Source of the DNA: Amoebophrya sp. A120
Taxonomy: Eukaryota; Sar; Dinophyceae; Syndiniales; Amoebophryaceae
Length of the DNA stretch: 64,000 nt
Direction of reading: 5' to 3'
Assembly: GCA_905178155.1 (NCBI GenBank)
Contig: CAJINV010000014.1
Span: 2,358,247 to 2,422,246 of the forward strand
Shown here piece by piece: positions 11,899 to 24,440 of this stretch (the first letter of the stretch is position 1; each line of letters begins with the position of its first letter). The translations under genes and the position numbers were made by a program. Under the pieces are notes generated by a model. It was not told where the DNA came from and ran no database searches. It worked only from the letters and a program-made list of their open reading frames with translations.

Positions 11899-12357
11899 CT
11901 ACGGGGACAGCAACAGTTTTAGCTCTTTCTTCGTTTCATTTAAGGTGAGACTCCATTGGAAATCTTGCTTCGTTCTAGCTTCATCTGATGTATTAGTTTC
12001 ATTGGATTTAAACTTGTTGTCGCGAAAGAAATTCGACTTTGACATTTTAAGTGCTGCATAGGAAAGCGATAGAAAGACAACTAGCAATAGCAAGGCGAGT
12101 TGTAAGCTCAGCTTCAGAGGTTCTGACATACTACACGTAAAAACTGTTCTTCAAATAAAACGACATGGACATCATGATTTTTCAGGCATTAAAAAGGAAA
12201 AACGCGAGCATTGCATTTTTTGATAAGCAGTAAAATGATAGAGATCAGCACTTACGCTGCTACTTGCGAGTGCGGGATCCCACATCTCATAGGAACGCTG
12301 CACCTGCAGTGCGTTTGGTGGAAAAGCATTCGAATCAAACAAATCTTGTGTACAGTT
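11899..12357 (-). CDS. Possible small membrane protein gene, two or more exons
   Basis: The last exon (about 11899-12130) begins after a pyrimidine-rich stretch ending GTGTAG and encodes, from an internal ATG, a 76-residue peptide with one clear hydrophobic segment (LALLLLVVFLSLSYAAL) and a charged tail. Upstream, 12259-12357 is bounded by a strong donor (GTAAGT) and an acceptor (CATCGCAG), so it looks like an exon. One of the two possible frames joins both in phase. I do not recognise the protein. The first exon could lie near 12400-12500, where another acceptor-like site occurs. A non-coding RNA with introns is also possible. Confidence 0.3.
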
Positions 12358-12698
12358 CTGCGATGAAAATTTAGGATAACGCGTCTTGAGGATCAATACT
12401 GATCAATTAGTACAGCTACAGCACGATACACTGCATTTTTCTATAGTAAAATGATTTCTCGATGATGAATTGGATTAACATTAAGCTATTGACCTGCAAT
12501 AACAATGGAAAATGGAAAATACAAATAGATTCTCTACAACTTGCTTCTGCACCGACACAAAAGTACGGTACACAATCGTCGTGCACAAAGCTTTCTTGCG
12601 TGTGCTAATGCAAGTAGTGCGCTCTGTGATGAAAATACGATAGTTGAGTTGTACCTACTAACACTACTTACACAACACCCCAAAACCTCCTCTCTACT

Positions 12699-15600
12699 TC
12701 ACCCTCTCTTCGGGCTACTGACGTGATATCGTGGGCAGTTCTGTGTGGAGGTCCCTGAAGACAGTGGTAGCGGTTTGCTCTTGCTAAACACCTCATCTTC
12801 TCCACCCGGCTGGCTGTTGTAGTTTGTGTTTCCGCTTGAGGACGAAGACGAGTTCGCAGCTTTTTCATGTTGTTCTACCAATTCCACCCGCCCTGGTTCT
12901 CGTAGCTCACTACAACCACCTCCTTCAAGAAGAAGTCCTGAGTCCGCTTCCTGTGCGTCGGAAAAATCTTCCTCGTCCGGGGAGTCGACCTTCGTCCGCT
13001 TGCTCGGCCTCTTCTCCGCGTACGACATCTGACGACGTAACTTCGTGCTGGACCTGGCCTTCGGGTTGCTGCTACTTTGCTGCTGATACTGTCTGTGTTG
13101 CTGCTGCTGTTCCAGAGGCGGCGACATCAAATCCAGATCTCTGTTTTGATCCCCAATAATTCCCTGCTTCCCTAGATAGGGGTCACCACACGCGCCAACA
13201 GACGAACTTCTGCAGTCTTCAAAATCTTCCCCGGCTAAAGACGGTGAAGTCCGATCGTCGATAGTGCGCTGCCGATGGTCCTTTGCCGACGAGATCATAT
13301 GAGTGCTGTCTACTTCTTCGTCATCCGTCTTAGCGCTCATCGTTATCTCCTCAATCGACCTCGTCGTGTTGTAACTCGACTCCGCATTGCTCGTTTTGCT
13401 GCTACTCGACGTGTTTGTCAAGTCAATCGCAGCTCCACGGTTATTTTCACTAGAAGAAGCTCCGGATGATGATGAGTTTGCAGAATTACAATTAGTGTTG
13501 CTCGAAAGGAGGACTCCCCCAGCGTTGTTCCCATGATGTGGACCTCCAAGCGTCAAATTGATCTGATTGCCATTGTTATCGTACAAAACGGGCGACGCGA
13601 TACTGGGCGAAGAATCTTGGTGAAATTCTGCCACAGCTCTCTGGAACGCGTTCACTGTGTTGGTTGGGATTGAGTTCTGCTGCAATTTCGAAAGTTTCTT
13701 CTTTTTATCCGAAGGGACTTTGACGTTTTGCTTCTTGCTCTGCAAAGTTCCGCTGGCCGTGAGGTGTTGATTGCGAAGATTCGAGGACGTTGCACTGCTT
13801 CCACCCCCGGATGATTTTTTCAACTTCGCGGAAAGTAGCCGGCGGTTACTGGAAGCTGCAGAAGAAGACGCAGAAGAATTTGCGATGGTGTGCGTCGTGC
13901 CAGAGTAGGCACAATGATCCAACGCGATCTTCTTCTCACTGGCTAATTTCTTCACTTTGGTCCGAGTCGATGTGGATGTCGTCGTGTTAGCAGTGGAGAT
14001 TGCCGGTGCGCCGGCGGATGTGGTCGTGGAAGAAGAAGTTGTCGTGCCTTTAATGCTTGTGGATGCTGAAGAAGCACCAGCAGAAGAAGCTCCGCTCTTA
14101 TTTTTCAACACTGCTGCTGTCGCTAGTACTGGTTGAGCAAGCACCTTCTTGTCATCTCCCGCGGTTCCTGTTCCACCACATCCTGGTGCATTTGACAACT
14201 CTACTATCGCAGCCGCGTCTCCGTGTTGATCAACTTCGTCAACCCCTGTGAGCACCATACAGCTTCCGTCGTCGGTCTGAACAGCTGGTAGGTTGTTCAC
14301 CAACGCGGTCTGTTCGACGATGTTGCTCTTGTCAAACAACGTAGCCGCAGACGCACCAGCCGCGGAGCTCGAAATTGATGAGGATCCACTTGGAGATGCC
14401 CCAGGAGCACCCGCGGCCATCTTCGTCACTCTTCCCGCACTATGAAACACCCGCGGCGCGCCTGGACTGCTCACCGTCGGCTGGACTGGGTTCAGCGTCA
14501 TGGCTTGACCGGTGATAACGAATTCTTCCGCGTTTCCTGCGTTCGGTGTCGCTCCGGTTGGACTAGGACTCTGGTTCGGACTACAGGACTTGAAAGACGG
14601 CGCGCAGGATGAGCTGGAGGACCCAGTGCTGGGAGAAACCGAAGGGGAGGGGTTCGCGGAGCCTGGATGAGGAACACCAGCAGAAGTTGTTGTGTTAGCA
14701 TTTGATGATCCACCAGTTCGGCGCGCAGTAGATCTGGAGCTGCTGGTGGTGGTGCCCCCTGTAGCTGCACTGGAGTCGAACACCCGCACGTGAGGCAAAA
14801 ACGATGACTGTTGCAGCTGCTGCCCTCCGGGCTCAGAGAACCGACTGTGAAGGTGATGTTTCTCTGCTTGTAGTTGGCCACTGTTATTTTTCCCGCCGCT
14901 ACAACTTCCACTTCCGGAAAAACCTCTACTCGGACTGGCGCGGTTAAATACCGGCGGACTCGGGTTGCTCATGTCATGATCGATACGATCACCGGAAAAG
15001 TTGATCCTGTTCTTTGTGCCGGCAGCTGCTGATTGCGATTGCAAGCCCCCACCAGACGAGAAAACCGAACCACCGTCACGCCGGGCTTTCTGGTGCTGGC
15101 TGTCGCGAGAACCTACTTCTTGGTTCAGCATCTTATTCGAAGCAGAAGCGGACGAAGCAGACGCTGGTGATGCGCCTGGGGTCGCTTGCGAAAACACACC
15201 ACTTGCGTAATGTCTAGCAGAGCCAAAGGCAGAAGAAGCTTTAGCAGGTTCATGTTGATTTCCGTCCCCCCGAGAGCCTCGTCCTGGTGGAAGAAGCTGG
15301 CGCGGCTCCTCGTCTTCCATGCTGACATTGTGATCCACGAGGAGTGAACTGACATCCGCCTCCGCCACTGCATCCCCTTCCTCGCAAACACTTCCTTTAG
15401 AATTTGACCTGTGCTGTCCGCGCGAGGTGCTGCGAAACAGATGTACCTGGTCCTGCTTTTCTAAAGAGGAAGATCGTTTGGAAGTTGATGCTCCAAGAAA
15501 GCCCCCACCGCTATTGCTGTGATTCGACGTCCCTTTCCCACTCAGAGGAAAAGACCCCTTGTGCAGCTTCAAAGAACTGGATGAACTCGGGCACGACTTG

Positions 15601-18600
15601 AGACCACTATCATGAGCGCCGTCGGGGGAAACCACCGGAGTGGAATTTTGCTCGAACATGTCGGCCAAGTTACGTCTCGGCGGCGGTCGGTGGTGGTTCG
15701 TCTGCATCAAGCCCTGCAGAAACTTGGACTTTTTCTTGGATTTGGAGAGAAGAGAAGAAGGGGAAGACGGGGACGGGGAAGCGGGTGGCGGTGGCAACCC
15801 GAGCTCGTCTGCGAGAGCTGGGGGCGCAGCCGCAGCAGCCGGCTGCTGCTCCTCCTGCTCGTGGGCAGTTTCACCATCCCCAAGAATTCCATCTGGTGGT
15901 GGTACTGAACAACCCTTCTCGTCAACATTACGTGCGTCACGGTCCTCTCCTATGAGGTTCACGTCGCTTGCAGTACGTGGGTGATCCGCGTCTTGGCTGA
16001 ATACCGCGCCGGTGGCCTGTTCTTCTACTTCTCCCGTCTGCAGGGTCGTGCATTGTTCTCCGCCTTCGGCCTCCGTCAGCATGTGCTGGTCCTCCACTAC
16101 ATCGGCTGGAGGTGCGGCGACTGCGATTAGAGACTCGGCGTCAATGCCACTTGTGTTGCCACCCTCCTGAACGAGCAGCGAAGATTCGTCCGGCGCACCC
16201 CCACCCTCTCCAATCATCACCTCCTCCTCTCCCTCTCCGCGGGGATCGAACCCGCACCGATTCGGCTGCAACGATGAGCACGTCTGCGGATGGGCAAAAG
16301 AGGACTCCAGCATTCTCAGGTCTGACCTTCCGTGGATCGAACTGCTGTTGCCTCCTGTGCTTGGCGGGTCTTGAATTCTCCTGCTACCGCGGCCGTCGTG
16401 GTGGTCTCCTGGTACCCCTAGTACCTCCGATGAATTCTTGCTGTTGAAGAACGTCTTTCGACGTCGCATTTGGGAAGAATTGAAGTCGACCCTCGGCGTG
16501 ATCTCCTCCTCCAGGTGGTCAAGAACTCCGTGATGGCCCAGATGAAGAGTCGTTGTTGTATTTCCACCGGGGTCATCAGCATCTGAACTACCAGCACAAC
16601 TGCCGGATGACACCGTTTGGAGTTGGTCTATCAGCTGCAGCGTCGATAGATCTTCGGTCACGTCAGCGTCGGTTGTGCTCACCTCCGCAAATCCCATCTG
16701 CACGTCTTGCTCGCTGCAGCGTTGGTCGCTGCTGCTCATTTGGTTTTGGTTTCGCGGCTCTCGTCCCAGTTCGTCGAAGCTCAAGTTGTCTGATGTGCAC
16801 AATTGGTGGAGCCCACTACCACTGCCTCCCCCTGAAACAAGATCGATGAACTGCCCGGAGGCTGGCGTGGAGGAAGCGCCGATGCTAGACGAGAGATTCG
16901 CCGTCGTTGGGACGTTGGACGAAGAGAGTAACGACGAAGCCTCATGATAGAACTCTACTGCGACACCTCGTTGGGATTGATTTCCAGCGAGAAGCACCGA
17001 TGTAGAAGCTGTGCCAGACTGGTCCGGATGCTGCTGCTCCTGTTGGTGCTGCGCGAGTTGTTGCAAATAACCCTGCAACTGTTGCCGCAGCTGCATTGCC
17101 TCCCGTTTCCAGAATTCCTTTTCCTGCTCAGCAGGCACGCCGCCGTCCGCAGATTTGATGTGATCGACCAAATACAGAGCATCGGTGGCATTTGGCCGCT
17201 GGCTCGGCTCTGTGGCCAGCATGGTGGAAAGGACGTTCAGAAGATCGGTCGAAAGTTGTGGCATTTCGGAAGACAGAGTCGTCGCCGTCGGCTGCTGGTC
17301 CCGCAAGGCGTGCCACTGCTCGCCGGCGCGCGGAGGTTCCTGATAACATGATTAATACATTGCAAATTGAGCAGTCACACAACGGTAGTGTTTCTTCGTT
17401 TGTTCCTTTCGCCTCGTCACACACGGCAAGCAATCCATTCCAGCCAACAGCAAACCAAGTACTAGGTGTATCTGACTTACCTGCCCACATCCCAGTTCGT
17501 ACATTGTAACCCCAAGACTGAAGATGTCACAGCGGTCCGTCACCATGCCCCGCAACGCCTCTTTGGCGACATAACGGCAGTCCCCTTCATCCACTGTGGA
17601 CGTTTTCTGCAATTTCGAGGAAAAACTGACAAGCTCGCCAGACGCTGACAGCTGAAAGTTAGACTCGAACTCGCAGGCGAGCCCCAAATCCGCAATTTTC
17701 CAAATTCCAGAGAAGCTGCGCAACAGGTTCTCAGGCTTGACGTCCAGGTGGGATAGGTTATTGCTGTGCATTGCTCGCAGCCCGGAGAGGGTTGCGTGAG
17801 CGACCTGTGGAAGAAAGAATGAGCCTCACTCAAAATTTATTAGCTGGGGCTTTCCGTTTCGCGAAACAAGAAAAACATCTACATCGCCTTTGCATGTGAA
17901 ATGAAAAACTAAAAACGAGATTCAGATCTAGATAGACTGTCGTAAAAACTTATAATTGCATATGGATATGGTGCAAAATCAAAATAGAAATTTAGGTAGA
18001 TCACTGTAGCCGGAGCGTCGAACTGCGAACTTTAGTATGCTTGACCTGTCGATTTAGTATGCTTGACCTGTCGTAAGAACTTATACCTCCAAAATCTCGC
18101 CTTCCGAAAAGCATGCGGCGTTGGTCACAGCCGCGTCTCCTGTTTGCACTGCTAGCCGTCGCTTTTCCACTACCACATCATGTAAACTGCAGTCGCACAA
18201 CTCCGTTTGCAAGTAGAGTCTCCGGCTCTGCACCCAGCAACCATAGTACCGCACGATGTGCGAGCTCTCGACGTTGTGGAGGGCTCTCGCAAGGTTCTGG
18301 GCTTCCCTGAAGGCAGTATGTGTGGGTGGTTTGTAGGAAGGCTTTTTCATATTCGAGCTTGTGTAGTTATTTTGTCCCAGAGAACTCGCCGCATTCGCCG
18401 CCGTGTTCACGTCGTCTAGCCAATGCTCGGGTAGTTTCGTCTTCAACTGCTTCACTGCGTACTCGCAACCGTCCAGCTTGTGCGTTGCCCGATACACGGT
18501 GGAAAAGTTACCTTTTTAGAGTGCAGTGCCAGTGAAAGGTCTGCGCCTTAAATCGAAAACGAGATTACACACATGAAACATCGCGCTGACGTGTCCTATG

Positions 18601-20468
18601 ATGGCATCAACACAACTACTTCATCGAGAGCACTACAGTTTTGAAATGCAGAAGTCGTGTTAGTTAGTGTTACCTTTTCCGACAACGCTGATATTCACGA
18701 AGTTATTTTCCATAAAGTCGTCATCCGCCCGCCCCGCACCGCCGCCCTGTCCCGCAATACAGCCTTTCTCTCGATTCCGGATCCCCCGAAACGCCCCACT
18801 GCCCGCATCGTCCGCCCCGTCCAGTTTCCCGGTGGAAAAAGTTCTCCTCTGCAGCATCCGGGACACGAACCCAGAATCCGGGGTTGTGCCATTGAAAGTG
18901 GTACCATTTGGCCCGTGATTCTGGTGCGGTGTGACCTGGTGGTTACCCCCATGGACTGCTCCGGGCGTCGCGAGGACCTGGTGATGCTGATGAGGTGTCG
19001 TAATGTTCAGGTGGCCGTGGTACGATGGCGTCTGTAGTTGGAAAGAAAGATGACCACCACCGGAAGGGGGTCCCGCAGAGCCCGACCGGTGTAAATGGGC
19101 GCTGCTAGTACTGTGTGGCGTCGGGATATTGTGGGCGGCATGCTGGTGAGAGGAATGCGAATTGCCGTGCGGAGTTCCGATGAAGCTGCTGGAATGCTGT
19201 AGCTGCTGGGAATGCGAGCTGCCGGCGGGCGTCCTCTGCACGAGCGTGTCAGCCCTGATTGATGTTTTGGAAAATTTGCGAGCTGACAAAGGATTAGGAT
19301 TTTGGTCGTGGCTATTTGTTTTCGTATCCACTTCAGGGACGTTCTTGCTGTGGTTGCAGCTTTTGCTACCGCTTCTATTCCTAATGGGGGGCAGAGTGTT
19401 TTGTTTGCGTGGTTGCTGGTCGTGCTGCGAGCCGCGCGCGGTCGTTCCTCTGGGAGAGGGAGCGCGCTTCGCGTTCTGCTTTGCAATCGATCGTGTGCTG
19501 CTGGTCGCACCACTAACCGCAGCAGCGGCGATATTAGCACTCGGAGGTCTATTGTGCCCCGCGGCCGCGGTTAATGTACCGCATCGCGTCCGCTCACCCT
19601 CACGCAAGTTGCGGCTGGTACTTGAATTAGAATTGACGGTCGGTTGAGGTTGTACAGCTTCCGGAATTCTTGGCGGACGGAGTGGCGGAGCGCCAGGAGT
19701 TCGCGCTCCTTGCCCACACCTCCTCTTATTCACCGACGACGATTGCGCCCTGGATGTGGAGTGGGGGTTTTTCGAGGCCAACATTGCGTGCCCCTTATTC
19801 GAGTTATTGTTATTCACCCTACCTCGAGGAGAGGGGTTCGCTGAGTGCTGCGATGAGCCTGCAACCGAGCTGCAAGAGCTATTGGCAGGCTTTCTGACAA
19901 CGTTCATCTTCCCCGCACGAGCCACGACCTCTGCACCTCCTCCAGTGGCGGCGGTCGGAGCAGCTGCGTTTTTTCTTTTCTCCTTGCTCGTGTATCGATG
20001 AGGCGTGCTGGAACTAAAGACCGGCCCGGAGCTGTTGCTGCGACGTCTTAGAAGCGGTTGCGATCTGTCATCTTCTACGTCTTGCATCTTGTCTTTTTCC
20101 TGCAGCTCCTCCAGAACCATTTTGGCAGAACGGTTTGGGTTTCCCCGCGCGAGAATCGCGTTGGAGCAAGAGCGCGCACGGGAAGTGGCTCCTGTGCCAG
20201 TCGTGGTACGAGTTGCGGAAGATGGGCGCGTTCCCCGGGCGTCAAGCGAAGTCACAGCACTATTTGCTTTTGATGCCCCAACGGCTGCACCGTGTAGTTG
20301 TGCAGTGTTCGTTTTAGTTCTCGCCGCGGATGAGTTTTGTCGACTTTTGACACTGCTCGTCGTGGTCTTTGCCACATTTTTCTCCGTCGGTTTTCCTGGA
20401 AAACAACCAGCTGGCTGCGGCGGAGCGCCGCCAAGCGCTCGACCCCTGCTGGGAGCGGAGCTTGACAT
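12699..20468 (-). CDS. Wee1/Myt1-family protein kinase with very long disordered arms
   Basis: Likely inhibitory kinase of the cell-cycle CDK, by family. Four exons: 18674-20468, 18087-18511, 17481-17804, 12699-17339, all GT-AG; the sum is exactly 2395 codons (2394 residues). Residues 1-590 are Ser/Thr/Asn/His-rich and disordered. The kinase domain follows: Gly loop VVGKGNFSTVYRA split by intron 1, VAIK-like Lys in EYAVKQL, RLYLQTELCDCSL, catalytic loop HLDVKPENLL, DLG instead of DFG, and the family-typical DEGDCRYVAKEAL activation segment, then DIFSLGVTMYELGCGQ and EQWHALRD. HLDVKP and LYLQTELC point to Myt1 more than Wee1. The last about 1450 residues are low-complexity, with no domain I can name. 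Intron 2 contains a 22-base tandem duplication (about 18031-18074). It has no introners. Confidence 0.85.
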
Positions 20469-21075
20469 TTGGCTTTAGTACTTGGTAGCAGCCATCAGGG
20501 AATCGGGGATGCCGATTGTTGTTTTGTTTCGATTTTGGTTACACTTTCATCTTCCTGAAGACACCTGTAACTCATCATGTTTCTATTTGTGGCCCGCTTC
20601 TCATTCTGATTTCATGTACACCTTTCCGCGCTTGCATGGGCAGATGCAGATGCAGAAGCAGATGAACGGAGCGGAGCGGAGCAACCTGAGAGCAACTCAA
20701 ACACGACCAGAAACGTCGTGTATGTGATTCAACAAAAATCTGAAGGAAGTGACCACGTACTACATCAAAAGCACAGAGTGAAATTCTAGATCCTTTTAAT
20801 TTTCGTGGTCGAAATCATGTCGACCTGATGAACAAAATAGAACAACATACGTCCAAAAGAACACCGAAAGCGCAGTGAGTTGTCCTCTTGCATTCTCATG
20901 CCAGATCAGTTGCGTCTTCCTAGTGGAAGGCCGCAAAAGGACCGCAGACAGCGGCAGACTAAAACTAAAAGCAACTAGAAGTAGCACGACCATCAAGCCG
21001 CGCCGTGACGTTAACCTTAACACTTGCTAAACCTAGAAGAGGAGTCCCTGAGTTTCGAACAAGCAAAAAAAAATT
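20469..21075. other. Intergenic 5' flank of the Wee1/Myt1-like gene
   Basis: No firm gene. A minus-strand frame at 20796-21023 encodes two hydrophobic stretches (GLMVVLLLVAFSFSLPL and ALSVFFWTYVVLF) and could be a last exon of the gene starting at 22074. A usable acceptor (GTTGCTTTTAG) exists, but I could not settle the join. Confidence 0.35.
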
Positions 21076-22074
21076 CTACAAATTTCCATACCAGCTGACC
21101 GTGGGCGTGATCCGATTTCTTCCCCGGCTCTTCGGTGGCGCTGGCGGATACATCGGTGTCATGATTTGTCGGCGATGCATGACGAAGTTCCCGCAACTTC
21201 CCTGAGAGTCTTGATCCAGTTCGATCGCAAAACTGTCATTGTGCTCGTTATGGTCCACAGAGCCAACCGTAGAAGTCTCGATCGGCGGCGGTCTCGGCTT
21301 GTTATTCTTCTTACTCGAGGAGGTTTTCTTTTTGTTATTTTGACTAGAAGCGTCACCATTGCCTGCGGTACAACTCTTCTGCTCGTTGTAGGCGGTTAAC
21401 GTGTCAATCGGCACGCCGAGGACAGAGTCGATCTTCTGCAAGGTTTTGCTCTTGTTTCCCTTCCCTTTTGATGCTTTCGACGTCGTCGCGCTTTTCGCAG
21501 ATGATGATGAGGAGCCAGCGGAACCTGCGGAACAAGTCGTCGCTGCTTTGATCGTTGCGCTCGCGCTGCCCTTGTTTTTTCCCTTGCTTCCGCTCTGCTT
21601 CTTGTTTCCGGATGATGAAGGCGGTGGTGCAACTGGAGCGGGCTGCACTTGTTGCTCGGCGACGCTGTCTAGCTCTTCCTGGGAAAAGAGTAGCCGTGTT
21701 GAGAAAGGAGCAGCGCCGTGATGGTCCTCGTGTGCTCCAGGCCGGTCCGTTCGCTCTAAGGGGTCCTGGGGCGGCTCGACATCATCAGGCACTTCTTGTT
21801 CCTGAGAGTTGTCCTCCGATGACATCGTCGTGTCATGGCGCTGGTCTCGTCGGTCTTCTTGCAGCTGTGCAGCAGAAGCCACGTGGTCATCAAGTAGACG
21901 CAGCTCAAACTCTGCCGAAAATGAACCACCTTCGATGTCCCCGCTGTCTTGGTCAACGCCGTCCACTGAAGACATAGTTTCGGATCCAGGTCCAACCAAC
22001 GCCCCATGTCTTCGCAACCCCCTGGTAGAAGGAGGGTGCCTGTGGTCTGCTAGGGCAGGCTTGCTTGCTGGCAT
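21076..22074 (-). CDS. Low-complexity Ser/Lys-rich protein, function unknown
   Basis: An open frame of about 332 codons from the ATG at 22074. It is acidic at the start (SSVDGVDQDSGDIEGG), then Gln/Pro-rich, then a Ser/Lys/Ala block, ending RRQIMTPMYPPAPPKSRGRN. A GT donor near the end (CTG then GTATGG) suggests the true protein continues in a further exon, possibly the hydrophobic frame at 20796-21023. In that case it would be membrane-anchored. I recognise no family. Codon use fits the neighbouring genes, and the strand matches. Confidence 0.5.
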   Translation of the reverse strand: MPASKPALADHRHPPSTRGLRRHGALVGPGSETMSSVDGVDQDSGDIEGGSFSAEFELRLLDDHVASAAQLQEDRRDQRHDTTMSSEDNSQEQEVPDDVEPPQDPLERTDRPGAHEDHHGAAPFSTRLLFSQEELDSVAEQQVQPAPVAPPPSSSGNKKQSGSKGKNKGSASATIKAATTCSAGSAGSSSSSAKSATTSKASKGKGNKSKTLQKIDSVLGVPIDTLTAYNEQKSCTAGNGDASSQNNKKKTSSSKKNNKPRPPPIETSTVGSVDHNEHNDSFAIELDQDSQGSCGNFVMHRRQIMTPMYPPAPPKSRGRNRITPTVSWYGNL

Positions 22075-23059
22075 CACGATCTACGCCAGCGGCTCCTTAC
22101 TCAAACAGAGGGCGGAACAATGCAGGCAGAGGTAGCGACAGCAAGCGGGGCATCTGCGAGAGCAAGAAGCAAACGATCGTAGCCCATGTAACGCCCTAAC
22201 TTGGCGTCAACTTCCGTCTTCGTTCTTCTGCTTCTCATCATTTGAGCATGACTGCCGCAAAGCAACGTGCCACTATCGTCAAAATACAAAAAAAAAACGC
22301 ACTCCAACCACTCTTTCACTTCATGTTTATTTGCGTGATTGTTCTCGTGATGCACTTGCACTTGATCTTGGCCTCCTTAGCTTCTGGCTTTGAATTTGCA
22401 GGACAAGAGCGCTGAATCAAGATGGTCTCTCATAAAAAATGCGAATATTACCGGTGCGCTCTTGATAAAATGCTCGCTAGTAATTCCACCTCTTAAGAAA
22501 ACGCTGTCGCTCGCCATGCCTCTCCGAACTGTCTCACAACTTTGGCTCACACAAATCACGAGTGAATGACTTGACCAAACGTTCTACACTTCTTCTTCGC
22601 CACGAGCCATAAAACCAAAACGGGACACTCACACTTCTTCGCTGCCTTTTGTTGTTGTTGGTTCGAGCAACCTCTCTTTTGGACGTTCCTCTTGTTGCTG
22701 AAATTCAAATTTGCCACAGCAAGATAAAGAACGCCACATGCTGTCGCTGCTGCACGTATTTCTATTCTACATCAACAAAGATACATCGACTTTGCTCTCG
22801 CTCGCTATTTCCACCTCCGGCTCCTCTCAAGCAAACGCAACGCAAGCGATAATCTAAGTAGTAACGCGCGGCTTTCTGGGTGCGTGCAGTCTCGAATCGT
22901 ATTCACAGCGGCAACCGCGTGGCGCTTCCCCTTCCTCTCGAGTACTACAATTCGCACGACGAGCAAGCAACAACACATACACAAGCCCATGTCAATGATA
23001 AAGCTCAAAAACCTAAATCACAGCGGCGCTCTATCTCTAAGTCTAATCGTACTAGAAGC
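22075..23059. other. Intergenic, nothing recognised
   Basis: Mixed-composition DNA. Short minus-strand frames at 22101-22361 and 22377-22559 lack splice or family support. No introner-type ends are present. Confidence 0.4.
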
Positions 23060-24440
23060 TGAATAATATAACCGATAAGAGCGGCGCGCGTGCGGCGTGT
23101 GCGAATTTATATCGTGCTAGCTCGCTACCTGCATCAAAACGCGGCGCCCGTCCCTGCGGCGAGAGCGCGGGCGGCAGGCAAGGGCTGGCTGCAACACTGA
23201 CCGGCCCGCCGGGGGCCGGGCAAAGGCCCGCGCGCCGATGTGGGTCTGCCCATGCAACGGCGTCTGCCAAGTAGGGTGCCACCATACCCACCCGCGCCGT
23301 GCGAACGCACGGACGAGGGGCGGGCGCCGGCCGGGTGCCAGCGCTGGCTTCGCTCAATCAGTCAGAGAGAGTCAGCAGGCGGGGCCCACACGCTGGACAC
23401 GAGCACCAAGGGCCCACCGGGGTAACCTACCAGCGAACGAAAAAAGCAAGACACACAAGGCCGCGGGGAAGGGCCAGGGCCGGGCGGGGCGCAGCTCGGG
23501 ACCAGTGGCCCAGCGGTCGCTCGGACCGGGTACGCAGGCGATGCGCTCTTCCTCACCCGGCAAAACCCGCGCGCCCCGCCCTCTTCGCTGTCGCAGCGGG
23601 CACAGTGCGCCCCCCCCACTTCTGCCCGCCAAATTATTGCCGCGGCTTTTCGCGGAGGGCCGGGAGGGGCAGGGCCGGCGCGCCTGCGGCACGCAGAAAA
23701 CAGGGGGGCGCACGCGGGCGCCGGGCCGGCGGGCCGGGCGGCCTTCGGCGCGCCGGCCTGCTAGCTTTCGGAGCACGGGGGGCCGGCCCACCACCATCTT
23801 GCTACGGCCGGGCAGCGCAGTCCGGCGCGCCTTCCCTTTTCCCTTCTACCGACGCGCTGCCGCCCCCCCGCGCGCTACACGGGCGACGACCATCCAACCA
23901 AGCCTGCCCGGGCAGGCCGGCGGCCGGTCTCTTCCCGGTCCCACTTTCGCCGGGGCAATACAGACGCCGCGAAGGGGCCCCACCGAGCAGCGCCCTCCGC
24001 CCCGCGCGCACAATTCGCCCGGGCATGCGTGGCAGAAATCGCCGCGCGCCCCCCTCCCGCCCGGTCCATCCAAATTGCGCCCCCCGGCCCCCCTCATCCG
24101 TATTACGAACCCCCCGCCCGTCAACCAAGCACAAACAAAATGGATCGGGCGCAAAAAGTCGGCCCCCACAACGAGCGCCACAGTGCCCCGCTTCGCGTCC
24201 GCCAAAAGTGCGGCCAGTGTTTCGGAATTCCACGAAGCGGAGGGAGGCCCTCGCCGGGCTCGGCGCTTTTCACGCGCCTGGCTAGTGCGGCCGTCCTGGC
24301 TCTGGCGCAGGCCCGGGGTCGCAGAAGGTTGGGCAAGGTGTGGGCCTTGCCAATTCCGGACAGGGCCGGCGCCCTCCGCCGGAGCGCAGCGACCAATCAA
24401 CTAAAGCAACAGCCTCTGCAAGTTGTGCGGTCGTTCAAGT
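23060..24440. other. GC-rich island 2
   Basis: About 1.4 kb of extremely GC-rich sequence with open frames of up to 388 codons on the plus strand and several on the minus strand, all overlapping. The products are Arg/Pro/Ala/Gly-rich without domains. The character matches the islands at 8440-9480 and 10660-11500 but not the flanking genes. I call no gene. Confidence 0.6.

Noticed and set aside
23238-24404. 388-codon plus-strand open frame
   Set aside because: Same reason; overlaps comparable frames in other phases, lacks any recognisable motif, and lies opposite to the strand of all real genes.
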